Below are positions 1-8,301 of a stretch of DNA of 64,000 nucleotides, in pieces. Position numbers and translations under genes: made by a program. The notes under the pieces were generated by a model. The model was given only the letters and a program-made list of their open reading frames with translations. It was not told the DNA's origin and made no database searches. How positions within the stretch are numbered: position 1 is the stretch's first letter; each line of letters opens with the position of its first letter. Source of the stretch: Chitinophaga sp. S165 (GTDB lineage Bacteria > Bacteroidota > Bacteroidia > Chitinophagales > Chitinophagaceae); NCBI RefSeq assembly GCF_003182155.1, contig NZ_QGTG01000012.1, positions 148,558-212,557 of the forward strand, given 5' to 3'.

Positions 1-123
1 ACAGGAACTACTTTTAATCACAATTTCGTTGGCGCACAACCCGGACGCTGGCGCGTAAGAGCAAAAGTGGGCGACCGCTATTGCTCCTGGTCCGAATGGT
101 CCTATTTCCGATTCACCATCTGA
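1..123 (+). CDS. C-terminal fragment of an unidentified protein
   Basis: The window opens inside a plus-strand gene. Frame 1 is open from base 1 and stops with TGA at 121-123, giving 40 residues. The end is rich in aromatic and basic residues and contains WRVRAKVGDRYCSWSEWS. A WSxWS motif near the end of a beta domain is typical of fibronectin type III folds, so this may be the last strand region of such a domain, but 40 residues do not allow a family call. A hairpin terminator follows at 154-185. Confidence 0.6.
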   Translation, partial: TGTTFNHNFVGAQPGRWRVRAKVGDRYCSWSEWSYFRFTI

Positions 124-153
124 TAATCACCACAAAGCAGGCAAATGCCGGTT

Positions 154-185
154 GGCCGTTCCTAAAAGGGACGGTCAATCTTTTA
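154..185 (+). terminator. Rho-independent terminator of the fragment gene
   Basis: A nine-pair stem (GGCCGTTCC against GGGACGGTC, with G-U pairs) and a five-base loop is followed by a T-rich run on the plus strand. It fits termination of the gene ending at 123 and lies against the 3' end of the convergent gene at 183. Confidence 0.6.
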
Positions 186-1352
186 ATAATCGCCAGAAGC
201 ACCACCGCCGCCACCTGAACCACCACCAAACTGCATTTGGTCAGGGCGTGGTGTAGCAGCATGGCTCATGGTTTGTGCTATTATCAGCGATTCTATCTGT
301 ATTGCTTCTATTGCATGCCTTTCGTCTGATGATGCTGCAGTAAAACCGTGACGAGGTTCCTTCAGATAACGGATCAATCCATAAGCAATGCCGAGCATCA
401 CCATACCGCCCAGCGTCATTGCTACTTCTATCGGCGCTACACTATGATAATAACGGATAGTATACACCATAGCGGCAATCAGCAACAGGCCTACACAAAT
501 CAGTATCCTGTCTTTTTTCCGGATACCTGCGTAAATATATACCAGTGGCAATGCCACTGTCAGTATCCAGAAGATCCATCCTCCGGGAATACTTTGTCCG
601 GATTGCAGGTCCAGATTGAACATTTCAATACTTACTTCCCTCACCACGAAATAATTCCCTCCCAGGTACAGGGTGATCAATGCACAGACCTGCAACATCT
701 CCAAACATCTTTTATAATGCCGGTAGGTATGTATTCTTGTCAGTATCACTGATTGAAAATATACACCCGCTGAAGTTATGATCACCATAAACGGAGTGAC
801 TACCCTTGTCATACCACCACCACTTTCACAGAGGGAAAAGACCAGTCCGAGCAGGGACAAATGAGCAATGATGATCATGCTGACATCTGCGAAGCGTAAT
901 ACAAAGAAGATGGATAAGATCAGTGTTACAAAACACCATACCCAGCCGGGGGCATCAAGGTCTGTCGCCACTCCCAGTCCGGAAAGTATGCCGATACCTG
1001 CGGCCCACAACAGGGCAGCATCTGCTCCTGATTTATAATGCTTTTTGTCACGTACCATGAATTCCGCTAAAGCATAAGCGCCAGCGCCAAAAATGAAACA
1101 TAATACGCCCATGGCGGCCTCTCCTCCCGCGTTGAACATTAATGCAAAGAGCCCGAAAGAAAACATCAGGATAATGATCGTTAGAATAAAAATGCCAATA
1201 CGCATATAGGGATTAGGCATATAGAGATCTACCGGATAGGCAGCTTTGATAGCCTGGTATTCCTCGGGTGTGACACAGTTTGTCTCCCTTGCCTTCTCAG
1301 CCTGCTCCTGTACATGCAGGTTATCCAATGTCTTACTGTTATATGCGATCAT
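183..1352 (-). CDS. multi-pass membrane protein with Gly-rich C-terminus
   Basis: This 389-residue protein has a soluble N-terminus of about 50 residues and then roughly ten hydrophobic segments between residues 50 and 330, so it should be an integral inner-membrane protein. The last 20 residues are a glycine tract ending GASGDY, like tails seen on some TPM/DUF2207-type membrane proteins, although I see no TPM domain. The start ATG overlaps the stop of the upstream gene (1349-1352), so the two are translationally coupled and probably form one complex or pathway. I do not recognise a catalytic motif. Function unknown. Confidence 0.8.
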   Translation of the reverse strand: MIAYNSKTLDNLHVQEQAEKARETNCVTPEEYQAIKAAYPVDLYMPNPYMRIGIFILTIIILMFSFGLFALMFNAGGEAAMGVLCFIFGAGAYALAEFMVRDKKHYKSGADAALLWAAGIGILSGLGVATDLDAPGWVWCFVTLILSIFFVLRFADVSMIIIAHLSLLGLVFSLCESGGGMTRVVTPFMVIITSAGVYFQSVILTRIHTYRHYKRCLEMLQVCALITLYLGGNYFVVREVSIEMFNLDLQSGQSIPGGWIFWILTVALPLVYIYAGIRKKDRILICVGLLLIAAMVYTIRYYHSVAPIEVAMTLGGMVMLGIAYGLIRYLKEPRHGFTAASSDERHAIEAIQIESLIIAQTMSHAATPRPDQMQFGGGSGGGGGASGDY

Positions 1353-2326
1353 GCTTTTTTCAGTTTTTTGTTGAGGTTAATCAGTAATAGAATAGCGCCT
1401 ATTCCAGACACGATGAAATATAACAGGCCAGCATAAATACTGCCCTCATCACCCGTTTCTATCAACAATCTTACTATCATAAAACTCAGGCCTATGTATG
1501 CATATAAAGTAATGATCAATACGAAATAGAATGAGCGCTGTTTTATAGCATAGTAATAAAAAAATACTACTGCAGCAACAAGCAACAGGAACCATAATCC
1601 GTATGGACCATCATAAGCCGTAAACATTCCTGCAAGATTTGCAATAAGAAAAATATGCGTCCCGAAATTGCTATAGGTAAATGCATAGTGAGCTTTGAAG
1701 TTTGACTTGTAACTCAGCAACGCGGTGCCTATCAGTAAAGCGCCCAACAATAATCCCGTGTATATCAGCGTATGGCTGGAAAAGTCGTTAGCGCTTAGTA
1801 ATTGAAGCGGTGTAACCGTTACTCCCATCCAGGCAGCCAGGTTAGTAATACCCATACTTAATACTCCCAGATGATCAAAGTAGTAAGCCGAGAAAAACAA
1901 TATCAGCATCGGGATAAAAGTAGCAGCTCCGTATCTGGTACCAAATACGTTGTACTGCACCTGCAGATAAGTGATAAAGGTGAGCATCAGCAAACATCCC
2001 AGCAACAGTATATAATCGAAAAAACCATTGGGAGCCGGTACCTTCTCCCGGGAGAAAGGTAACTTATGGCGGAAGCTATAATAAAAACAACCGCCACATG
2101 CTAATGCTATCGCCGCCAGGATGGCCTGATGACCTATGGTGTCTATGTTCTTATATATCAGTATTCCCAAGCCACCGCTTAGTAATAAAACGCCCAGGTA
2201 CAAGATGGTCTTGAGCTCCCAGTGTACAGAGAAAAGCCTGCTGGCTGTGATGGTGCGTACTTTTTCCGCTGATTCAGCTGAAATAGTCCCCTCTTTTTGA
2301 AGTCGTTCAAACAATTCAATATCCAT
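1349..2326 (-). CDS. DUF2157-like membrane protein
   Basis: I place the start at the ATG at 2326 (protein begins MDIELFERLQKEG), 326 residues. The open frame extends upstream to 2470, but DUF2157-like proteins begin with just this kind of helix ('LxxLxxxGxIsxexaexv'), and AAGG lies five bases before the ATG. About ten hydrophobic segments follow from residue 40 onward, and the C-terminus is basic (NLNKKLKKA). DUF2157 proteins are uncharacterised inner-membrane proteins. It overlaps the next gene by four bases and is probably expressed with it. Confidence 0.75.
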   Translation of the reverse strand: MDIELFERLQKEGTISAESAEKVRTITASRLFSVHWELKTILYLGVLLLSGGLGILIYKNIDTIGHQAILAAIALACGGCFYYSFRHKLPFSREKVPAPNGFFDYILLLGCLLMLTFITYLQVQYNVFGTRYGAATFIPMLILFFSAYYFDHLGVLSMGITNLAAWMGVTVTPLQLLSANDFSSHTLIYTGLLLGALLIGTALLSYKSNFKAHYAFTYSNFGTHIFLIANLAGMFTAYDGPYGLWFLLLVAAVVFFYYYAIKQRSFYFVLIITLYAYIGLSFMIVRLLIETGDEGSIYAGLLYFIVSGIGAILLLINLNKKLKKA

Positions 2327-2466
2327 AACCTTCGAAATGATGCGAAAAAGTATAACAATAAATTCACATGAACAAGTAGTGATACTAAAATGCCTGTTTT
2401 CAGCTACCAAAACCTCCACCGTGATATTTTCTGCAGCAACCAACGCGGCCAGCAAACTTTTCTTTA

Positions 2467-2817
2467 TCAAGACGCTACAATAATACGCCTGACAGTATTG
2501 TTCAATAATGCTTTGATCCTTGCTCTCTTTTCGTTAAGTTCTTTTTCCGGGAACTCGTTATAACGTTGGTATACATAATCAAACAGATCTACAAAATCCT
2601 GTCTGGCCTCTGCCCGTGTCCTGCCAACGGCGATCATTGCCAACATATCATTCAGGATCATGTATTGGCCAGCTTCTTTGGTCATGACGGAAAGTAAAGG
2701 AAAATTTAAAACGTACTTCCTGCCCTCTCCATTTAACACTTTTATTGAAAAGAGATAAGACTTAGGTCGTTTACGTTTGGGTGTGCACTTTTTCTTTTTT
2801 ACTAAGGCATTTTCCAT
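2467..2817 (-). CDS. small hypothetical protein, possibly HicB-like
   Basis: A 116-residue soluble protein. The first 20 residues are very basic (KKKKCTPKRKRPK). Residues 55-90 (MILNDMLAMIAVGRTRAEARQ, followed by an acidic/aromatic helix) resemble the 'G.T.eEA' segment of HicB-like antitoxins and other partial RNase H-fold proteins. I see no HicA partner beside it; the 140 bases to the next gene hold no convincing ORF. The likeness to HicB is weak, so the role is open. Confidence 0.6.
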   Translation of the reverse strand: MENALVKKKKCTPKRKRPKSYLFSIKVLNGEGRKYVLNFPLLSVMTKEAGQYMILNDMLAMIAVGRTRAEARQDFVDLFDYVYQRYNEFPEKELNEKRARIKALLNNTVRRIIVAS

Positions 2818-3466
2818 ATGTGTAGTTTTTATTTACGGCATTCGGGAACCTAACAATTGGAAATTATTGCAACAATTGCTGCAGACAAATCTTTGAAAAA
2901 AATATGGCATGCTGTAAGAGGAAACCGGGTACAATGAATATCAGCTCTTCATCTTACAAACAATGGCGTTCACGTTCATTCGTTACAGTTACAATCAAAC
3001 TGTACACAATTATAAAAAACAATTTACAGGATTTAGTTAATTGGAAGTTAATAAGTATTTTATTTTTTCCTCCTGCGATCCATACCTGTCGCAGGCTGCC
3101 ATGCGCCCGACAATCTTTGTAATTACACCACATCCTTGCATCAGAAATATATTTTACCGCCTGCAATCGTTAGCAATTAAAATTTATTTTTTAAACTTCT
3201 GACAATCATATAGCTTTGTTGATACGAGAATGGAAGTATCCCCTTTTTAAGCAAAACCACATCAAGAACCTTATTTTTCTTTCACTAGCTACTCAATCAG
3301 AAACACCAGACCGGCAGCACACTGAATAGTTTCCTTTGTGAAGATGATGATATACTCATCAAGAGTAAATCCTGCACGTGCATTCCTTTAGCACTTTTAC
3401 TTACTTCAAATTCAACTTTGAATTTCGGATCGTTATTTCAGTTCACTCCAAAACATCACTACTCAA
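2818..3466. other. intergenic region with no convincing gene
   Basis: About 650 AT-rich bases separate the minus-strand gene at 2817 from the protease gene at 3467. Short ORFs here (for example 2904-3122) have no protein-like composition or start context. The only notable structure is the inverted repeat at 3408-3425, described separately. Confidence 0.6.
3408..3425 (+). promoter_or_regulatory. inverted repeat and possible -7 box ahead of the protease gene
   Basis: AAATTCAA and TTGAATTT form a perfect 8-bp inverted repeat around CT. It contains CAACTTTG at 3413-3420, one mismatch from the Bacteroidota -7 consensus TAnnTTTG, 47 bases before the protease start. No matching -33 TTTG is visible at the expected place, so this may be an operator overlapping a weak promoter. 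Confidence 0.3.
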
Positions 3467-5137
3467 ATGTCTAAGATCAAGATCTCAGAATTGGTAGCCG
3501 ACCTTCAAAAGGCCGATACCCAGTGGCAGGCAAGAGAAACTACTGTTTCCCAGCTGCCCGATCCTCAGCAAAAAGCGTTACTGGGTGTTGTCGTAAACAC
3601 TGCGGAACTCGCATCTGTTATGAACAAGCGTGCTGCCGCAGCTCCGGTAGCCAATTTTGCACAACAGGTGGACTGGCGCAATCGTAATGGTAATCACATC
3701 ACTCCTGTTAAAGATCAGGGTGGTTGCGGCTCCTGCGTATCATTCTGCGCTACCTCCGTTACTGAAGCAATGGCGTCCATTGAAAAAGGACAATTGCTTA
3801 ACCTCTCAGAAGCAGACCTCCATTTCTGTTCTTCGCATGGCGCTAATTGTAACGGATGGTGGCCTACTGATGCTTTCAGCCAGATCAAATCAAGAGGTAT
3901 TCCAGATGAGCCCTGTTTCCCTTATGAATCAGCTTTTCCGGATAATAATATCTGGAAACAACCTCCCAGTTGTAAGGTAGGCCCTAACCGCGATGCAAGG
4001 GCGGTAAAGATCACCAACTCTACTACTATTGCAAACATCACAGAAAGGAAAAACTACCTTACCAACAATGGTCCCTGTTCTGCCGTTATGCATGTTTACG
4101 AAGACTTCTTCTCTTATGCAGATGGCGTTTACAAACATGTCAGCGGTGCTGACTACGGTCTGCACTGCGTAACAGTGATCGGTTATTCTGAAATAGAAAA
4201 CTGCTGGATCTGCAAGAACTCCTGGGGCACCGGATGGGGTAAAGGTGGATTCTTTAAGATCGCTTACGGACAAGCAGGCATAGATACAGAATTCCCATTC
4301 TGGACTGCAAGCGGTATTAAACTTCCTGCTCCTGCACATGGATGGCATGGATATGAAAACCTGGGCGGATTATTATCATCCAGACCAAATGCTGTATCAT
4401 GGGGACCAAACCGCATAGATGTTGTTGTACGCGGTATGGATTCTGCCGTTTACCACAAATGGTGGAACGGTACTTCATGGCTCGGTTGGGAATCACTGGG
4501 TGGACAGATCCAGGGCGCTCCTGCTATCTGCTCATGGGCATCCGGACGACTGGACATCTTTGCGCTGGGCCTCAATCACCACCTGTATCACAAATGGTAT
4601 CAGGGTGGATGGAGCGGATGGGAGGATCTCGGTGGATTGTTATCTTCAGAACCTGCCTGTGTTAGCTGGGGGCCAAACCGCATAGATATCTTCGCCCGTG
4701 GCATGAACTCTTCTATGTGGCATCTTTGGTGGAACGGCGCATGGCATGGCTGGGAAGATCTCGGAGGCGTTATCAACTCAGCGCCTGCAGTGTCTTCATG
4801 GGCGCCGGGACGGCTGGATTGTTTTGCCCGCGGCCTGAACAACACCCTCTGGCACAAATGGTATGATAACAAATGGAGCGGATGGGAAGATCTCAAATCC
4901 AGCATGTTTGGCAGTCCCGGTGCAGTATCATGGGGAGCAAACAGGATAGATGTATTCTACCCCGGACAAACTTACAACATGATGCATAAATGGTGGGATG
5001 GCTCGAAGTGGAGCGGAGACGAAAACCTTGGAGGTATACTTTCTTCTGACGTAGGTGTATCTTCATGGGCAGCTGGCCGCCTGGACTGCTTTGTACAAGG
5101 CACTGATTCCGCCATGTACCACAAATGGTATGTATAA
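3467..5137 (+). CDS. C1A papain-like protease fused to PLL-type beta-propeller
   Basis: A 556-residue protein. Residues 68-285 form a papain-like (C1A) peptidase: DQGGCGSC gives the oxyanion Gln84 and nucleophile Cys90, GLHCVTVIGY gives His233, and KNSWGTGWG gives Asn251, so the active site is complete. Residues 290-556 are tandem repeats of about 46 residues (GWEDLGG...SWGPNRIDVFARGMDS..WHKWW), the DUF346/PLL-lectin beta-propeller, likely a glycan-binding module. There is no signal peptide; the first 60 residues are helical and could be a short propeptide or an export leader. No T9SS domain is present. A chagasin-type inhibitor follows 108 bases downstream, which suggests self-protection from the protease. 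Confidence 0.9.
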   Translation: MSKIKISELVADLQKADTQWQARETTVSQLPDPQQKALLGVVVNTAELASVMNKRAAAAPVANFAQQVDWRNRNGNHITPVKDQGGCGSCVSFCATSVTEAMASIEKGQLLNLSEADLHFCSSHGANCNGWWPTDAFSQIKSRGIPDEPCFPYESAFPDNNIWKQPPSCKVGPNRDARAVKITNSTTIANITERKNYLTNNGPCSAVMHVYEDFFSYADGVYKHVSGADYGLHCVTVIGYSEIENCWICKNSWGTGWGKGGFFKIAYGQAGIDTEFPFWTASGIKLPAPAHGWHGYENLGGLLSSRPNAVSWGPNRIDVVVRGMDSAVYHKWWNGTSWLGWESLGGQIQGAPAICSWASGRLDIFALGLNHHLYHKWYQGGWSGWEDLGGLLSSEPACVSWGPNRIDIFARGMNSSMWHLWWNGAWHGWEDLGGVINSAPAVSSWAPGRLDCFARGLNNTLWHKWYDNKWSGWEDLKSSMFGSPGAVSWGANRIDVFYPGQTYNMMHKWWDGSKWSGDENLGGILSSDVGVSSWAAGRLDCFVQGTDSAMYHKWYV

Positions 5138-5245
5138 ATAGTAGCTTATAATTGCGAATTACGGTCTGCTATATGACCTTCTGGCCCGATGATTGCCGGA
5201 TGTTATATAGTGACTGTAATTCGCATTTTATCAAAACCCAAAACT

Positions 5246-5545
5246 ATGGAAAGCGAGGCTAAAGAAATAAAAGCTGGGAGTACCCTACCTGTTATTCTGC
5301 CAGGACTTGGCACTGCAGGCTTTCAGTGGTTTTACCAGGTCAGCGATACGGCATGTGTTGAGGTAAGACCGTACGACCATGCAGTTGATACCTTCAAACA
5401 AAATGTTGGCACCAGTAATGAAGAAGCCTTTGTCATCCTGGGGAAAGCTCCCGGACGGGCGACCGTTACCTTTGAACAGCGCCGTGTCTGGGAAAAAGAA
5501 GGCCAGGCCATTAATGGAAGAAGATTAGAAATAACCGTAACCTAA
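5246..5545 (+). CDS. chagasin-like cysteine protease inhibitor (I42 family)
   Basis: I start at the ATG at 5246 (MESEAKEIKAG; 99 residues); the longer frame from 5189 adds a tail without a signal peptide. Chagasin inhibitors are about 110-residue immunoglobulin-like folds that block papain-family proteases with three loops. All three are visible in variant form: LGTAGFQW for the NPTTGY-W loop, VGTSNEEAF for the Gly-rich loop, and RRVWEKEG for the RPW loop. The gene follows the C1A protease on the same strand, so it is probably its dedicated inhibitor. Both proteins lack signal peptides, so they could meet in the cytoplasm. Confidence 0.8.
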   Translation: MESEAKEIKAGSTLPVILPGLGTAGFQWFYQVSDTACVEVRPYDHAVDTFKQNVGTSNEEAFVILGKAPGRATVTFEQRRVWEKEGQAINGRRLEITVT

Positions 5546-5828
5546 TCATTTTTAAATCCTACACCCTTTTAAAAGTGCCCGCTTTAGAACCCGGTAGCTG
5601 TAAAAAACAGCCTATCCCTTACCCGTTTTAACTATTGAAATAAAAAATATATATCCCCCTACCCACCCATTTTTCTCTTCTCCGAGTATTTACTGGTGAA
5701 AGTTAACTGTTGCTGGCGGAAGCTTCCTTCAGGGGCCTCCGGCGTTGTGCATGGCTATATGCCTATACCCTGCCAATTCATAGAGTTGGACAAAAGCTAT
5801 AAAAGACCGAAATCTATAATGACCGTTC

Positions 5829-8270
5829 ATGAAGCGTATCTTTACCCTATTATTATTCATCCATACCGGCACACAGCTACTGTATGCGCAAAACTATACT
5901 CCGGTGCCTGTTACCGGGTTCAATGCCGACATCGTAGCTGAAGCAGGCACCAATGCTGTGGCTGTCACATCTACCGTTATAGATGGCAGTAATCACATTC
6001 TGCATACACAGGCCTTCGCTGCTACTAATTTCATTGGCGGTGGTATCATCAACTCCGGCACTTTTGTAAGTGGCACGCGCACCTACCAGATGAATCCCTA
6101 TACCGGTCCAAACGCATTATATCTTTCTGCAGGGGGTAATGTGGCGAACTCTCTACCTGCAGGCACACTTACACTGGCCACTCCGGGCAGTTTCAGCAAA
6201 CTGAGTATCCTTGCTTTCGGCACAGAAAATAATAGTACCGTTACCGTGACATTGAATTATACAGATGGTACGTCCGCGAATGCAGGCAATCTCCAGATCA
6301 AAGACTGGTTCTTCGGTACGCCTTTTATATTCAGTGGTATGGGGAGGTTAACCCGCACTACCGCTTCTCCCACTGTAGATGGTCTTCCTTCTAATCCGCG
6401 GATGTATGCATTTGATTTTAACATTCCCTGTGCTGATCAGGCGAAACAGATCAGGTCTGTTTCGTTCCTGTATGTACAAGGACCTAATATCAGTTCGAGA
6501 GCACTGATCATGGCACTTTCCGGTGTATCGTATACGCCGCTTACCTATACACATACAGTAACGGATGCCATTTGCGGAGGTGCCAGCGGAAGCATCGCTG
6601 TAACAGCTGCAGGTGGAACACCGCCGCTTAACTATTCATGGAATACAACTCCGGTGCAAACAACGCCTACTGCCACAGGGCTGGGCGCAGGTTTCTATAC
6701 GTTGTCCATCAGAGATGCTAATAATTGCATCACTACTATTACGGATACCGTGGAAATGTCATCGCTGGTAAGCCTCACTGCAGCGGCCAATCCTACAAAG
6801 ATCTGCGCAGGAGAAACGGCTACTCTATCTGTCACGGCGACAGGTGGCACTGCAACGAATTATTCATGGACGCCGGGAGCCGGTACAGGAAGTACCGTAT
6901 CCGTTAGTCCTGCTGATACGACAGCTTATATTGTTTCCGCGCAGGATGCCTTTGGCTGCCTGATAAAAGATACTGTGGAAGTGGATGTTAAACCTACACC
7001 TGTGGCAGACTTCTCTGTGTTACCCGATGTTGTATGCCTCGGTTCAGGCAACACATTAACATTCACCGGAACTGCCGGTACAGCTGCAACCTATGACTGG
7101 CACAATTTTTCAGGAGCTACTATGCAAAGCGGTACCGGTGCCGGGCCATATGACATCCGCTTTGATGCAGCTGGTGTTTACCCCGTACGACTACAGGTTA
7201 CGGAAGATGGTTGCGTATCTGACATTGTCACTCACGATATCAATGTAGCACGGCCGCCAATTGCCGGTTTTACTGTCAGTAAAACGCCTGTTTGTGCAGG
7301 TGAGTCCACCACTATTAATTTCAATGGCAATTATACCGGCAACGCTACTCCTGTATGGGATTGGGGAGGTGGCGTCGTGCAAAACGGAAGCGGCTTCGGA
7401 CCATATACTGTTACTTACCAGCAGAGCGGCACAATACAACTCATCGTACGGGATAATGTATGTACGGATACAGCCAACCCTGTTACGGTTACTGCCATTC
7501 CTATACCGGTAGCTGATTTCACCACAGATCTCACCACGGGTTGTGCTCCGGTTGATATCAGTTTTACCAATCGTTCACAACTGGCAGACAGCTATGAGTG
7601 GTCGCTCGAAAACGGCTACAATACAAACGATACGGATCCTGTGTATAGTTACAATACTCCAGGAACTTATACTATCACACTGACAGCCACCGCACAGGGC
7701 CAATGCTCTACAACCGTTACCAGGACAGCTTTGATCAAAATACTGGCACCGCCTGTGGCAGGTTTTACAGCTACACCAGGAGAGAACGTTCCTGTAGAAT
7801 TTAAGAACGGCAATTTCGTCTTCAACAACATTTCACAATATGCCATAGATTATAACTGGGATTTCGGAGATGGTAATACCTCTGATGCCGCTGCTCCACA
7901 ACATAAATATGAACTGCCAGGCAGCTACCGGGTAACACTATATGCAAAAAATGAAATTGGCTGTACCGATAGTGTCAGTCATGCATGGTATATCGTTACG
8001 CCAGACCTTGTACTGGAAATACCTAATGCGTTCAGTCCGAACGGAGACGGTATCAACGACCGCTGGAATATAGACGGATTGAAAGCAAGACCGTCTGCTA
8101 CGACAGAGATCTACAACCGCTGGGGCCAGATCGTGTTTACAGGTATCGGTTATGCTCCATGGGATGGTACCCGTGCGGGCAGGTTGCTACCGGAAGGCAC
8201 CTATTATTATGTCATCAAAACATCGGCAGACGAGAAGCCTTATACAGGATGGCTCGCACTGCTACGGTAA
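5829..8270 (+). CDS. T9SS type B secreted protein with PKD domains
   Basis: An 813-residue exported protein with a signal peptide (residues 1-20, ending LLYAQ). Residues 21-240 are a domain shared with the next gene. Several Ig/PKD-like repeats follow, with PxADF or PxAGF starts and a final clear PKD motif NWDFGDGNTSD. The last 85 residues are a type B T9SS sorting domain (CHU_C): NAFSPNGDGINDRW, IYNRWGQIVF, and an ending of the form GTYYYVIKT. Such proteins cross the outer membrane through T9SS and stay on the surface or are released. No enzymatic motif is seen; adhesion or carbohydrate binding is likely. It and the next gene are 31 bases apart. Confidence 0.85.
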   Translation: MKRIFTLLLFIHTGTQLLYAQNYTPVPVTGFNADIVAEAGTNAVAVTSTVIDGSNHILHTQAFAATNFIGGGIINSGTFVSGTRTYQMNPYTGPNALYLSAGGNVANSLPAGTLTLATPGSFSKLSILAFGTENNSTVTVTLNYTDGTSANAGNLQIKDWFFGTPFIFSGMGRLTRTTASPTVDGLPSNPRMYAFDFNIPCADQAKQIRSVSFLYVQGPNISSRALIMALSGVSYTPLTYTHTVTDAICGGASGSIAVTAAGGTPPLNYSWNTTPVQTTPTATGLGAGFYTLSIRDANNCITTITDTVEMSSLVSLTAAANPTKICAGETATLSVTATGGTATNYSWTPGAGTGSTVSVSPADTTAYIVSAQDAFGCLIKDTVEVDVKPTPVADFSVLPDVVCLGSGNTLTFTGTAGTAATYDWHNFSGATMQSGTGAGPYDIRFDAAGVYPVRLQVTEDGCVSDIVTHDINVARPPIAGFTVSKTPVCAGESTTINFNGNYTGNATPVWDWGGGVVQNGSGFGPYTVTYQQSGTIQLIVRDNVCTDTANPVTVTAIPIPVADFTTDLTTGCAPVDISFTNRSQLADSYEWSLENGYNTNDTDPVYSYNTPGTYTITLTATAQGQCSTTVTRTALIKILAPPVAGFTATPGENVPVEFKNGNFVFNNISQYAIDYNWDFGDGNTSDAAAPQHKYELPGSYRVTLYAKNEIGCTDSVSHAWYIVTPDLVLEIPNAFSPNGDGINDRWNIDGLKARPSATTEIYNRWGQIVFTGIGYAPWDGTRAGRLLPEGTYYYVIKTSADEKPYTGWLALLR

Positions 8271-8301
8271 TAAATTTAGTATCAACCAAAAATACAATTG
8301 A

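Noticed and set aside
2327..2470. N-terminal extension of the DUF2157-like protein
   Set aside because: The DUF2157-like helix starts exactly at the ATG at 2326, which has AAGG in front; the extension resembles no family.
2904..3122. 72-codon ORF in the first intergenic region
   Set aside because: Random-looking composition and no neighbour or promoter to support it.
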